From Patagioenas fasciata (taxonomy: Eukaryota > Chordata > Aves > Columbiformes > Columbidae), in NCBI RefSeq assembly GCF_037038585.1, contig NC_092541.1:4901445-4965444 (forward strand): a DNA stretch of 64,000 bases, read 5' to 3'. Positions 46,801 through 59,531 of the stretch are shown here, one piece after another (the stretch's first letter is position 1; each line of letters opens with the position of its first letter). The notes beneath the pieces are model-generated. The model searched no databases and was not told the origin of the DNA. It saw only the letters and a list, made by a program, of their open reading frames with translations. Position numbers and translations under genes: made by a program.

Positions 46801-49268
46801 CCTTAAAGGAGTCAACACAGATGTACTAACCTCTTTTTCATTTTTCTTTTTGAATATTCCTCCGTCTCTCAGACATATTTTCATATCAAGAATTTAATAT
46901 TAATTTCACTATATCTGCTATCCGTTTAGACCTCTGTTCCCTGTAAATGTGGAACGCTGGTCTTAGCTCTGTTTCAGCTTCCCTTGCTAACTGAAACAAT
47001 GGTTGTTCCACTTCTCAATCCAAGACTTTGATGTTGACTGAGACTGGTCACCCATGTCTAGCATAGCAAAACCACCTCTGATTTAAGCTAAGATCTCTGT
47101 ATTTACTCTAGTGCATCCTCTATGAAATGGAGATTAACTTCTAGCTGGTAAATATTTGATGATGTGGTAATTATTCAAAGAAGATTAAATAAATAGAAAA
47201 GTATTGAATATTCTAGGAATGAAATATGAGACGTGAATTTGAGGCTGACAAAAACCATGGCGGGGCATGGAATTATCCATCTCTCTCCTATGCAATGCTG
47301 GGATGGATTGAAGATGCTCCTACCAAAGTAGGGCATACACAAAGAGGTGGTGATAAACAGAATTCTTCCCAGTTTTGGGAAGAAGGGTAAGTCATGACAA
47401 TAAAATAAAACTCAACAGCTGATTTCAAAGTTGACGATGTAAGAATGGTTTTTGATACTCCATGCTCAGGGTGCATTCATTAAAAATTTCTTCCTTCTTT
47501 TGAGCTAGAGACTAGCGTGACTTAGACAGATGTCAAACCAAGAAACGGAAGGGAAAGATTGGAGATCCTTGTGTGAACTCCACAGTTGGAAGAGACGGTC
47601 AGATAAAGGAGGATAAAGCAATGGACAAGTTACATCACCTGGGCAAGCAGGTGGAGAGCAAAAGTAAGAAAATTCCTGTGCTGGTGGGCAGCACGGTGCC
47701 GTGGACATATGGGCAATGAAGTATCGTTCCCTCAACCTTCTTTCTGGCAGAGCTGAACCCCTGCCTTGTTCCTCCTCACTCCCTTATCTGCATCATCCAC
47801 ATCCAGGAAGATGTTTATGGAGTGCTGGTCATCCAAAATCATGCTAGATCTGGGTGGTTATATCACACCACCATTGAGTCCTTCGAGTGCCTTGCATGCC
47901 TTGAAACAAGCAGTGCCATGGAATAGAGAGAGAGAGGAAAAAAGTGATGTAGGTTTGTATATTTGATCTCAGCATTAAGCAAAGGATTTTGATGGAACAT
48001 ATAATTGAAGAAGTGGGATTGGCTAAAGCACTGGTTTATCAGGGGATGATTTGGACAGACTAGTTAAACAGCTTGGTAAAGCAACTGTTTTCCTAAAAAA
48101 ACCCAGAAAGCTGAACTCATTTGAATTGAGTTATTACCTTGTATTTTAACATGCAGAAAGACCTTGCTTGATTGCCATTATCTCTAGGTTTAACAAAGGC
48201 GTTCCTTATTCCAGTGTCCTAATCATTAACTAATACAAATTCTCATAATACAAGAACCAGGACTGAACTGGGGGTATTGCATGAAGTTTCATAACGGAAC
48301 TTTATAATCACTCCCTGAAACACATTACTGTCATTGGAGATAACCTGGGCTTTTCTAACCTACTTCAGTGACTCAAGTGAAAACAATAGATAAGAATCCA
48401 CTTGCTTCTTTCTTAGCCACCAGGATATGACCCTCACACTGGAGCTGAGCTACTTTGATGTGATCTCTTCTTGAAAATCCATGTCAGTTTTGTCTTAACT
48501 TAATGTGTGAACAGCACAAATCTGGGAGGCATTGCCAAGACAGAAGTAATAGTGATATCCTGAGGCATGTATCTACATTCCTGACAATGTGTAATAGAAA
48601 ACGGATGTAATTCAAGAGTATAGAATGGAAAGATGTACTTTTACAAACTCCTAACAACACCTTCTGCTGCAAATTTGGAATTTGCCGCTGTAAAGCATCA
48701 AGGGAGACAAAAAGCTTATGAGTCAGCCGCTGATTGGATCTGGAACTTTGTATGGTGTAGCCATGAAAATCGGAAGTGCAGCATTGAGAGAGTGGGAAGA
48801 GGAAGGGAGAAGAAGAGGAGAATTGCACAAACGTAGAAGGCGTGTTGCAATCAGGTAACTTCAGTCTGGTAGTGGTTAATAAGTTTGACACCCATCATGG
48901 TGAGATTGAGGAGGGTAATGTCTTATGTGTGGCTACTGCTTTCTGGTACAAGACAACTAGAACCCTGCAAGAAATCTTCTGAGCATACTGATTCTTGCTT
49001 GTCAGAAATTACAAAGAACAGACCTAAGTATTTTTAATCCAGTATGGTTGACCCTTTGGGTACTGATTGCTCTTCTGTGCTGCTGAATGAAAAATAAGGG
49101 CACAGCCACCACCAACCACCGTTTCCCAAATGGAAGAACAGAGGAGAAAATGAGAAATTCATCTGTGACCAATAGCTAGTGTGGAGAACCTGAAGATTAT
49201 GGAGCGAACTAGAGAATATGCCCTGCATATCCTCAGGGCCGTCAGTGACTGCTGCTGGAATAGGCACT
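37849..49268. other. 3' intergenic region, no gene recognised
   Basis: About 11 kb without a convincing exon, RNA gene or CR1 copy. Open frames such as 42857-43168 and 43165-43740 show no known domain and lack supporting splice structure. No exon of GOSR2, the usual vertebrate 3' neighbour of WNT9B, was seen. A small GC-rich patch lies at about 43200-43300. Tracts at 41.0-41.5 kb and 44.9-45.5 kb are AT-rich and repeat-free. Confidence 0.5.
46412..46464. repeat. A/C-rich simple repeat (CCAA units)
   Basis: Low-complexity stretch with an A-run, AACCAACCAACCAACC units and a second A-run. Confidence 0.8.
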
Positions 49269-49269
49269 G

Positions 49270-49286
49270 ATATATATATATATATA
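49270..49286. repeat. (TA)n microsatellite
   Basis: A pure run of TA dinucleotides, about eight units. Confidence 0.9.
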
Positions 49287-51881
49287 GGTCTGACATATAT
49301 TGAAAATGTCAACCTCCCCATCCCAAGCTTGACTGCCTAAGGCTGCTTCGAGCATGATGATTTCTGGGTATTCAACTAATTGATTCATGTGTTACTGATA
49401 TTGCTACTACCATACATGACTTCAGTAAGTCTTTCTCAATGAAGTTCTAGTTACTGCAGGCTCTTGCACTGGTGTCTTGAATTATAGTTTCAACTGGGTA
49501 ATTTCTTCTTGCCTCATAAATCTGGTCTTGTACCACCACTGAGGCTTCATTCAGACACACAGCAGTGCCCACCAGATGGACCCTGGAGAGAACCTGGACA
49601 AAAAACATTTCCAGTATTGCTTAACCAGTTGCTTTCTCTTGTAAAAATTAGAAAATTAGGGGAATTTATCTTTATTCTAGTCTCTAGGAAGCCTTTGCAC
49701 TGTTGCTATACAGCCCACAGCACATAATAGGAATGGAGGAATCCAGTTATCTTCCAAGCTCTCTCATCTCTTGATTTTCTTTCTGCTTTCTTCTTCCACA
49801 GTTTGATTCTCATCCCTTATTTGTTCTCCTGAAACACTCTTTTAATTCATTGGTCAAAGAGAATATCCCTTATTTCATGTGTTGGCCACAAACCCCTTTT
49901 CTTTGGCTATTTTCGGTTGTCTTTTCTGGTCTGAATTCTCACACTGTTGGTAATACCTGGAGGTTGGCTGTGGGAGATTTGAGGGGTTTTCTTGAGGTTG
50001 TTGTGTGGATGGGTTTCTATTAGATGGAGATTTATCTCTGAACTAGCCAAAGGAATCTCAAGGCCAGCGTGAAGACTGAAAAACAACACCTGTTATGGGA
50101 GTGAGGCAATTCCATAATAACAGGGCCTCAACAAGATGTAAATTAACAAGACCTATTAGCAGTGAGACTCGGGCACGTGGACAGCCCGTGAACATGGACA
50201 ATATACAATCAACTAATGTATGCTTGGAGCGTGGACGCATGATCAGGAAATAACTGCATATATAAGGAGGCTTGTCTCTGTAATACATGGCTTTGCTTGA
50301 ATTCATATTGGATTGTGTGGAGTCCATGATTTTTCACCCTTGCAGTTGGCAACCCCATCTTCTGTCTTATATGAGTTAGATCTTGGATTGCTCCAGCTTT
50401 GAGAAGTTTCTCTTTGGTGGGAGCCAGTGACTCTGATCCTTTTCCTCCTCTGTGTGTATCTATCTCCACTCTAGCACAGCCTTTCACCAAAACTGAGCAT
50501 CAACATTAGGGGTTGGGTAAGCAGTGAAATGCAAATGTTTCCAGATTTGCACCTGGATTTTCTGGGATTTTTTTTGTTAGTGCCTGAACAGACATTGGGG
50601 TTGTGGACAGGCTGTAGATAGGACAGTTGTCCTGTTAGTGCGAGAGCTGGTTCCCCATGGCACAGGATGGGCATCACAGGATGAAAGAGTTAGGCAAGCA
50701 CCGAAGGGGCTACGCACAGGGCACACTCATTCATCCCTCCCCCACTCCTTCTTACACCGGATACCTAAGAACAGCCAAACTGAGAGTCAGGGGAGCAGGA
50801 ACAGGTAGGACAGGTCTGCTGTGCCTCTGGCTTTTTCATGTGCCTACACCCAGGAGAATGAGAGGCATTGCATGCCCCTCCATCATAAGCTGCTGCTAAT
50901 GATTCCTTCTGCCCGGAGGACACGGTCGGGATCGATGGAGGGTCAGCCATTAGACATACATTTCCCAATGCCCAGCATAGCACGCGGGGTCAGGGAGCTA
51001 ATCATCACTCCTATCTCGCCTGCCTTGCTGCGGTGTCCAGCCTGGGGCAATTGGAGGTGCATTAAAGATTAAACAAGAGGTGGGGGGGTCTGGCGAGAGT
51101 GTTGGAGTAATTCCAGGGTGGGTGGGCAGTGGTTGGCCCAAGCAAGTGGATTTCTGCGACCGCGGCCCCTACTTTAGATCTTTCAGCCGAACAAACCGGC
51201 GGCATCTCTGTTGAGGCAAAAAATGCCTCTAGCTAAAATTCCACTATCTGACCTCAGAAGGGCTCCAGCTGTTTCTGCCACCAACATAGCCGCTAGAAGA
51301 AGAGTTTTAAAAAGGTTGGCCATGCTGAAACAGAAACCCACTTCCTCAAAAGGCCTGGCAGGACAGAGCCTTCCTCTTCCTCACACAGCCCTTTCAGCAT
51401 AAGAGCAAACGCAGTGTGGCCTGAGTGTTGGCTAATCCTAGAAATACTCTTCGACTCTATTCTCAGATGAGTGTCTGTCACTTGCCAGCACCGTGCCATG
51501 CAGATTTATTGCAGGACCTTGACACCTCTTCTAAGGTGGGAGGACTAAATGATCACCTTGCTTGACATATTAATTCCTAATGCCTCCAACCTCCAAAACC
51601 AGTGCATTGCAACTTATGTTCCTGTTGAAGCAAAGATATTTTCACAGGAGCAGGAAAACACCTTCCATTTGAGGTGTGTTAGTGGGACAGCGGCTCATCC
51701 CATGGCTCTGAATGCATCAGTGTCAGTCTTGGAGATGATTTATACAGGCCTGTCTGGTGCTTAGCGATACTGTCTGGAGCTGTGTGGGCTCAGGAATTGA
51801 CAGTGGCTGATCGCACTCCTGCAGACCCTGCCCTTTGGTTCCCCAGTTCCATGGGTTTTTTTTGAACCTCAAATTCACAAC
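49287..51881. other. 3' intergenic region around an LTR
   Basis: Contains the LTR at 50091-50344. The sequence after it shows no recognisable retroviral gene. The stretch 51070-51330 is repeat-free with a small CpG cluster near 51160-51210 and could be a conserved non-coding element. Confidence 0.45.
50091..50344 (+). mobile_element. Endogenous retrovirus LTR with adjacent primer-binding-site-like sequence
   Basis: A 254-bp segment starting TGTTATGG and ending CCTTGCA carries a TATA box (TATATAA at 50259-50265) and, about 20 bases on, a variant polyadenylation motif (AATACA). This is the compact U3-R-U5 arrangement of avian alpha/beta-type retroviral LTRs. Two bases later, at 50347, TGGCAACCCCATC resembles a decayed tRNA-Trp primer-binding site. 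No second LTR and no recognisable gag, pol or env follows, so this is a 5' LTR of a degraded or truncated provirus. The target-site duplication cannot be tested. Confidence 0.6.
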
Positions 51882-52325
51882 CATAGAATCATAGAATCAT
51901 TTCAGTTGGAAGAGATCAGGATCTCAGGATCCTCAGGATCATTGAGTCCAACCATAACCCAACCCCAGCACTAACCCATGTCCCTAAGAACCTCATCTAA
52001 ATGCCTTTAAACCCCTCCAGGGATGGTGACTCCATCACTGCCCTGGGCAGCCTGTTCCAATGCCTGACAACCCTTCCCATTAAGAAATTTTTTTCTAATA
52101 TCCAATCTAAACCTCCCCTGGTGAAACTTGAGGACATTTCCTCTTGTCCTATCTCTTGCTACTTGGGAGAAGAGACCAAAATCCTCCATGCTACAACCTC
52201 CTTTCAAGTAGTTGTAGACAGCAATAAGGTCTCCCTTCGACCTCCTTTTCTCCAGGCTAAACAGCCCCAGCTCCCTCAACCGCTCCTCATCAGACTTGTG
52301 CCCCAGGCCCCTCATGGTGTACTTA
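51882..52325 (-). mobile_element. CR1 retrotransposon, about 440 bp, with ORF2 end
   Basis: The + strand begins CATAGAATCATAGAATCAT and TTGGAAGAGATC. The minus-strand translation keeps CR1 ORF2 C-terminal features ([22 protein letters not shown] and GRFRLDIRK). The segment 51926-51947 contains a tiny TCAGGATC triplication. Defective fragment. Confidence 0.93.
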
Positions 52326-54039
52326 GCAGAAGAAGAGTAGAGAAAGAGATTTTTCAAGAGTAATGTGCGGAGTCAGAGTTACAGCCAGGAGGAAAAGGCA
52401 TTAAAACCCATCCAGCTCAGAGATAATCTCTTTCAAGACTTGCCATCTTGTCAAAGACCCTTCCTAAGGCGTCCTGACATGGTGAGGGCTCTTTGTCAGA
52501 GCTTCCTCAACTAATAATTCAGTGTCCCCACCTGAGCTAGTTACTCTGTGCTCCCTTTATGGTCAGTGGAAGAATCATGCCCTCAAAGGATGAATGCTCT
52601 CTGAGAAGGGCCAGATGAATTGTCCTGAGCCTTTTTTTCTTCACTGAGTATGAGCAGAGCCTAAAGAAACCAGCCCACACTTGACATCTCACTTTACTGC
52701 TCCAGAACTGAGATGAATCCCATCTACGAGGTCTCAGGCCCTGAACACCCACCTGCATGCTCCTCTTGCTGGTCGGGGGTGATATATTCAGTGGCATTAG
52801 ATGACATGAATTGAAACAATTTTTAGCTGTGATTATAGTCTAGGATTGTTTTTTGATCATGGGCCTTCATGCTTTTCAGCCAGACTCAACTGGAAAGCCT
52901 CCTCTCAACAGGTTCCCATCCAGGTTTGCCATTGCCAGAAGAGGAATTCAGAACATGGGCTGCAGTTGCTGTTCTTATGAACTGAGCATTATGTATTTCG
53001 CATGATACAAGGGAAGTGTTATTCATTTACTGGAATTATCCTTTTATCAAGTCAGTTTCCTATTGCATTTCACCCTTCATTGCACTGGCAGTTCATTCTT
53101 TTAACAAGGCTGTTTCTATTCTTGAAAGTATATTTAAGAGGTTTTGCAATTTTATTGTGAAATACAGAGTTTCCTTTTTTTCCTTAAATGAGTTCCAAGC
53201 ATCTTTAAATTCTGGAGAACTCGGAGCAATAATGAACAAACCTATCATGAAATTAAAAGATAACACACAGGGCCTCATGAGAACTTTCCCTAAATTGTCT
53301 TTAAAGACAATCTGTTATTGTACTTTAATTTTAAGCACTTTCTGCTGTCAGATTTTGTTTTGTGTTTCCTGTTGTAACCTTTGTTTCCCCAGTCCTGACT
53401 TGTGCTGGAAATCTGCTCCTGGGTCCTTTTGTAAACTTTTGGTTAGACTCACGAGAGGGATTCAAGCGGTGGTGACCAAACTCTGCAATGCATGATTCGG
53501 GGTGTTTAGTCATGCACAATCCCAAGCTGGTGAGGACTGGATTGCCTACAAAGCAGGATAGCATGGGGTAGCTAATTAGGCTACAGGCAATGGTAGAGCA
53601 AAGAACTGAGGCTTAATCCTACCTGTCTGGGGTTACAAGCAGATCATGGGGACAGCACTGAAGCCATGAGCCAGGTCAGGCCAGGAATCAGGAACTGGAG
53701 TTGAAAACCAAGAGTAAAATCACAAATTACCTTGTCACTTCCCAGTAGCTCATAGTGAATTAGCAGCAATGCCCCTGCTGTGGGTGTTTGTTAATCAAGC
53801 ATGGGAATAAAGTTTCAGGAAGAGCAAATTTGTCCCTAGTAAGATGAGGCCTCAGTAGCTCTGCTGGGTCCCTCTGAGTGGGCTCAGAGTGAAGAATGGG
53901 CACACATGTGGAAAGAGTTCTTTACCACAACTGCATCTTGACTAATTCATAGGAGTTTGTATGTCCACTTTTGGAGTTTTAGCTCTTCAGTCCTGGTCAG
54001 CTGGAGGTTGTAATTCCTATCAATGGGCACACAAATTGG
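52326..54039. other. Intergenic, no gene recognised
   Basis: AT-rich unique sequence. The 159-codon open frame at 53016-53495 has no recognised domain and lies in AT-rich DNA. It is treated as chance. Confidence 0.5.
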
Positions 54040-54769
54040 GTCAATCCCAAGCACAAATACAGACTGAGAACAGCCCTGAGGTGAAGGACTTGGGGATGTT
54101 GGTTGATGAGAAGCTCAACATGAACTGGCAACGTGCACTTGCAGCCCAGAAAGCCAAACGTATCCAGGGCTGCACCAAAAGCAGCATGACCAGCAGGTTG
54201 AAGGTGATTGTCTCCTTCACTTTGCTCTCATGAGACCCCACCCGGGGCTCTGCATTCAGCTCTGGGGTCCCCAACATAAGGCAGACATGGATGTGTTGGA
54301 GCGAGTCTGGAGGAGGGCCATGAAGATGACCAGAGGGCTGCACCACCTCCCCTGTGAGGACAGGCTGAGAGAGTTGGGCTTGTTCAGCCTGAAGAAGAGA
54401 AGGGTCCAGAGAGACCTTACTGTGGCTTTTCAATGTATATGAAGGGGGCTCGTAAGAAAAGTGGGAGAGAGACTTTTTACCAGGGCCTGCAGTGACAGGA
54501 CAAGAGGCAATGGTTCTAAGCTGACGCAGGGAAGGTTTAGATTAGATATAAGGAAGAAATTCTTCACCTTGAGGATGGTGAGACATGGAACAGGTTCACC
54601 AGAGAACCTGTGGATGCCCCATCCCTGGAAATGTTCAACGTAAGGTTGGATGGGGCTTCAAGCAACCTGGTCTCGTGGAAGGTGTTCCTGCCCACGTCAG
54701 AGAGGGTTGGAACTGGATGATCCTTCAGGTCCCTTCCAACCCACACCATTATATGATTCCATGATTCAA
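54040..54769 (+). mobile_element. CR1 retrotransposon, about 730 bp, with decayed reverse-transcriptase ORF end
   Basis: It begins with CAATCCCAAGCACAAATACA and ends at TATATGATTCCATGATTC. Three consecutive frame segments (54061-54233, 54230-54442, 54461-54643) give the C-terminal part of CR1 ORF2: [57 protein letters not shown] and [13 protein letters not shown]. Frame changes between segments show it is dead. Confidence 0.96.
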
Positions 54770-55934
54770 CGAGATCAGTCAAAAAAATCTCTTCCAGGGC
54801 TCAACCAGTTGGCAGCCTGAGGTGGGTGAGTCAGTTTTGTGGGAAAAAGCTTATCAAAGGCTGACAAGAGAAGTTAGGTACATCTTCATGGAGGAAGAAA
54901 GGGGAAGAGCATCTCTTTTAAGCTAAGATTTTAAAATTCTACCAACACAGTGGAGAGCAGCATGTTGGAGATTTTGTGGGAGAGCTTCAGTTCCGGCAGC
55001 CAAGCTGTATTGGTAAATACATCCTGTGGCTCTTTACCTATTGTTTTACGGTTCTTCTTGGCCCATGTCTTGAGTTTCCCCATGCCTCTTCAAACGCTGT
55101 ACCGTATAAGCAGAAGACAAAAACAAAACAAAAAAAAAGAGATGTTTTTAGGACATTTGAACCCATAGGTGAGAATTACACCCTATATAAAAACCTGGTT
55201 TGCAACACAGAGGAATAGTTGTAAGTAAATTCAGCTAGAAGAACTCAGCTGAGAATTCAATCTGTGACTTTCTTCTAAACTCAGTTAACCTAATCCAATA
55301 ATGCCATCTGGATGGGATAATGAGATGTCATCAAATTTTCTCACAAGGACTAGAAATAACCTGCACATCTGTCTGTCAGAATGAGCCCTGTGAGTAAACA
55401 AAGCAAACAGAAGAAACTTCTTCAGTAAACATTAAAAATTGATCACTTTAGTCAAAAGATCAGACATGGGCAGGCAGGGTGAAATTGCCTGTGAAAGTTG
55501 ACATTAAGAACTAAATTAATCATTTGCAGCAGTTTGTGTGGTTGTGGAGAAGGGCAATGTGGAGATGGTTTGTAGCAAGTTGAGCAACCACCACGCTGCA
55601 CTTGTAGAAGTAGAGCGAGCGGTGTGTCACCCCTGGGTCATTGGAAGCTGTGAGTCGCCAGCCAGGCTGCTGATGAGACTGAAATGTTCAATCAGGGGAC
55701 TCATGACACAAGGGGCTCCTACCTTGGTTCCTGAGGTGGCACCTGCCAGATTAGTTTCTTATCATGGACTTCCACTATACTGAGGAGATGTCTCAGGGGT
55801 GGACAGGCCACAACAGCTGGATAGTTCTCTCTTGAAACAACCACATGAAAGATGTGGGAGCTTCTTATAAAATATCAACGAGAAGTTTAATCTTGGTGCA
55901 AACAGCCAGCTCTCACTGTGTTAATTCAATTAGG
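54770..55934. other. Intergenic, no gene recognised
   Basis: Unique AT-rich sequence with an A-rich tract at about 55115-55140. No domain or exon recognised. Confidence 0.5.
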
Positions 55935-56365
55935 GCAACGAAGGTGATTAAGGGAGTGGAACATCTCCCGTGTGAGGAAAGGCTGAGGGAGCTGGGGCTC
56001 TGGAGCTGGAGAAGAGGAGACTGAGGGGGGACTCATTCCTGGGGATCAATATGGAAAGGGGCAGTGTCAGGGGGATGGAGCCAGGCTCCTCTGGGTGACA
56101 ACCAGTGACAGGACAAGGGGCAATGGGTGCAAACTGGAACACAGGAGGTTCCACTGAAAGAGGAGAAGCAACTTGTTCCTGGTGAGGGTGGCAGAGCCTG
56201 GCCCAGGCTGCCCAGGGAGGTTGTGGAGTCTCCTTCTCTGCAGACATTCAAACCCGCCTGGACACCTTCCTGTGGAACCTCAGCTGGGTGTTCCTGCTCC
56301 ATGGGGGGATTGCACTGGGTGAGCTTTCCAGGGCCCTTCAACCCCTCACATTCTGGGATTCTGTG
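55935..56365 (+). mobile_element. Young CR1 fragment, about 430 bp
   Basis: It contains the CR1 GTGAGGAAAGGCTGAGGGAG motif and then the same 3' region as 29378-29705, to the end at ATTCTGGGATTCTGTG. Near-identical over the shared 320 bp to the intron 3 copy. Confidence 0.93.
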
Positions 56366-56468
56366 CTCTCATGGTGTGAAAGGATTGTGCAGAGTGCACC
56401 ATGGGGTACATCACTTAGCCAGATAGCATCAGGTTTCCTCCATAACATTGGGATTGCCAGTTCTTCTC

Positions 56469-56995
56469 TGTCGTGGTTGAGATGGACAAACGACATAGAC
56501 CAAGCTCTTCCAGGATGAAAGTAGTAGATGCCATTTATTGCCACAAGTGCATTTTTATACAGTTTTACCAATTCATGTGTCTCTTCACTGTTGGTTACAG
56601 GTTACAGCAGTAGCATCTCATTGGTTAATTTTGCTGTCATCAATGTTACTCTTCTACTCCCTTCTCTCCCACGGGTACATCCTTAACTTCTCCGGATACT
56701 CCTTTACTCCCATCATTCTCACAGGTAGGCCTTAATATCTTCAAGGCTAATTTCTGTTCCCATGCCCTCCGTCAGGGAATCCACGGACCCACCATAGTCC
56801 CCCACACTTCTCTGTGGGTATTTTGTGAGGGATGAGGTCCTGTCACCAGGGACAGGTTGATCTCTGCTGGCACATGGCTGTCCCTGTTCAGTGTTGGTCA
56901 TTTCTCAAATACAGATTCACCACGTTTATGGAGGTCTCAGACTCCCAGGTACCTGGGAGCACCAGGTGCCCTGGTGCTACATTGCATTGGCTTCA
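56469..56995 (-). mobile_element. Solo LTR of an endogenous retrovirus
   Basis: The + strand starts TGTCGTGGTTGAGATGG and ends GGCTTCA, and is flanked by an identical 5-bp TTCTC (56464-56468 and 56996-57000), fitting a target-site duplication. Read on the minus strand, it has a TATA box (TATAAAAA, 56559 to 56552) followed after 12 bases by AATAAA (56539 to 56534) and a U5 ending CCACGACA. This compact order resembles avian alpha/beta-type LTRs. No internal retroviral sequence is attached, as expected after LTR-LTR recombination. Boundaries rest on the TG/CA ends and the 5-bp repeat. Confidence 0.8.
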
Positions 56996-58569
56996 TTCTC
57001 TTTTTCCTGATGACCTTCTTCAGAGATTTCTTCTGGCCACAGCCAGAAACACAGCACTGAGCTAAAATAATCTGGGGCTTGATTCAGGTTTGGCAATGCT
57101 ATGTCCACATGTCTTAACCAGGAGGGGTCTGTACAGTCTGTTCATCTCTCAGCTATGCTTAGGTAGACTGTTCACACTTCATGCACTTCTGGGAAGAAAT
57201 AAGCAGCTGTCTTGCTGCTAAGGCATTGGATAAGAATGGCTTATAAAAATATATAATCAGTGATGTAGTTCAGCAAAGAAAAAGAGTGACCAGATGAAAT
57301 ACATTACATTTTTTCTAAATGGGAATGAATGGCTAGTCGGCAATGGAAGTGAAAGATGAGAGAAGAACCCTTCTAGTGAAATGCATCAGAAATTAAGAGT
57401 TAAAGAGAAAGTAGGTTCTTAGACAGGAAGACAAATTGAAGATTCCACATCTACATTTCAAAGACTTCATTGTCCCAAGGCAAGACAAACAAAATGGCAT
57501 TTGCATATTCACTGACAATTGGAACAGTATCGAAAGGCATCAGCCAAATGGAAGAAACTGAGAAAAGGGAGGTGAAATTAGCTTACAGTGTATTTCCTCA
57601 AATTGAAAAATGAGATGGAAAGAGTAGGAGGGGAAGATCCTAAAATAGTCCTTTGATGCTTGTTTTTTCCCAAAAGTAATGAGTCCACGGGGAAGCTGTG
57701 ATTTAAACCTGCAGTTCAGTGATAGGCTAAATCTAACTTGAGGGTTTTTACTGCTACAGCAGAAATACCAAAGCTTCACAACTCAACATGCTGATCCGAA
57801 ATAAACTTTTTGTGTCAGTTGAGATTTGTTCAAATATGGATCTTTGGTTAAACTTTGTGCCAGCGTGTTTCACGTCAGGGACACCATCTGCACGTGAATA
57901 CGAGTAGTGTTTTGCTGGACCTCTCTTGGCTCATCTGTAGGCCTTTTCATCAATCCCCTCTTGCTCTCTTCCCACCCATGTCATCTTCAAGTCGCTGCCT
58001 CCAGGCATCACCACACCCTCCAGACGTAGCTCAGAGCCTTATATGTGTCTTTCCACTTCAGACATTCGGTATTTTTGATCCTGTCCTTGTCATGGACCTT
58101 CACATGGGCCTTGCCTTGCTCATTGCCTCCACATCAGGCTTTGCTGTCACAATAACACTGACCTTCTGACACTGCAGTATCCTCCCCAAGCTGGATTCCC
58201 ATCCCCAGCAATAGTGAGATGCTCTGCAAACAATATGTCCTCTTTTTGCCTTCTGCAGACATATTTCTGTTCACTGCAGTTCTGAAAACACCCAGGCACA
58301 GTCTCACGTAGGATGGCTGCTGTGCTGCAAGATTGAGAAAGCGTGGGACCGAGGTCAGAGCCCTGGAAGGCCAAGGATACTGGTGGCCCCTCATTACTGA
58401 AGAGAAATTCTGGCTGTACAACAAGGATCTTAGCTGGAATTTCTAACTGGGCAGAGATCTTGTGTGGAGTGTATGGGAAAATCTTGCAAAAGTAGCTTCT
58501 TCATGAAAAAGTAGCAATCTGAAGATGAGTGCACCTTCATGGGAAAGCAACTCTCAAAGAAACTGAACC
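56996..58569. other. Intergenic, no gene recognised
   Basis: Unique sequence, purine-rich around 57250-57700. No recognisable exon or repeat. Confidence 0.5.
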
Positions 58570-59185
58570 ACAGGAATCACAACAGTCCTGGTGGAAAGAG
58601 ATTCTTGGAAGTCTCCAGCCCAGTCTTCCCTGGACCAGGATTAGATCAGGATAACCAGGTCTTTGTACAACTGAACCCTGTAAATACTGAAGGATAAGGA
58701 CAGTCTTGGCATTTGGACCAAGGCTGTGTCACCCTCCTGGAGACCAAGTGTTTCCTAATGCCTAACCTGAACCTTCTAAGCTCCAGTTCACGTTTGTTGA
58801 CCCTTGCTACGTTGTCCGGTGAGAACAGTTTGGCTCTGTCATCCTTGTAACGGCCTTTCAAAATTTTATAGGCTGTTTTTAGACACTGCTCAGTCTCCTT
58901 TCACCCAGCAGAAGAGGCACAGGCTTCTCACCACCCCTGCGCTAAAGCAGCTCTTCTTCCTTTACATCTCCTGGCAGATCTTGTGCCCCAGGCCTTGACC
59001 ATCTTGGTTACAGATGGTATAATAGTAGTTGACTTTTCCTCTGTTAACCTCATGAGGTTTTTGCTTGGCCCAAGCATGAAGTTTAAGGTCCTTCTGCACT
59101 GGGGTTCAGCTATTCAGCTTGTCAAAAATGCTCCTCCCCTGCCCCCCCACTCTAATTTAGCATCATCCAGAAAGATGCTGGAAGT
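58570..59185 (-). mobile_element. Old, diverged CR1 fragment
   Basis: The + strand follows the inverted CR1 order (AGTGTTTCCTAATGCCTAAC, then TTGACCCTTGC, then CACAGGCTTCTCACCACCCC, then a TTGGCCCAAGCATGAAGTTT segment), with many substitutions and gaps. The ends are approximate. Confidence 0.65.
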
Positions 59186-59199
59186 TTAAAGTCTGACGC

Positions 59200-59300
59200 A
59201 ACCTGGTCTGATCTCATAGCTGGTGCTGCTTTGAGCTGGATGTTGAATGAGAGATCTCTGGAGAGCCCTTGCAACGCGAATGATCCTGTGGTTCTTGATG
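59200..59300 (+). mobile_element. CR1 3' end fragment
   Basis: AACCTGGTCTGATCTCATAG, then GAGAGATCTCTGGAGAGCCC, then ATGATCCTGTGGTTCTTGA is a diverged CR1 tail on the + strand, adjacent to an opposite-strand CR1. Confidence 0.65.
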
Positions 59301-59531
59301 AGTTCATATCACAGTAGAAGTCACTGGTAAAGACCTTGATCCATATGTATCAACCCCTGAGGAGTGACCCCAGCACTGCCAGCCACCAGCTGCATGTCTT
59401 GTCATTGATGACCATCCTCTGAGTGCAGTAGTTGAGCTGAATTGTCTGCTTTTCCAGCCTACATATTCTCAGCCTGCCAATGAGACTGCTGTGCATGATG
59501 GTGCAAAAGCCTCTATAGTTTTTAATGACTA

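Noticed and set aside
53016..53495. 159-codon open frame
   Set aside because: AT-rich unique sequence with no known motif, no splice context and no homologous neighbours; likely chance.
54041..54643. Reverse-transcriptase-like frames considered as a host gene
   Set aside because: They are the C-terminal end of CR1 ORF2 broken by frame changes inside a CR1 copy with the typical 3' end.
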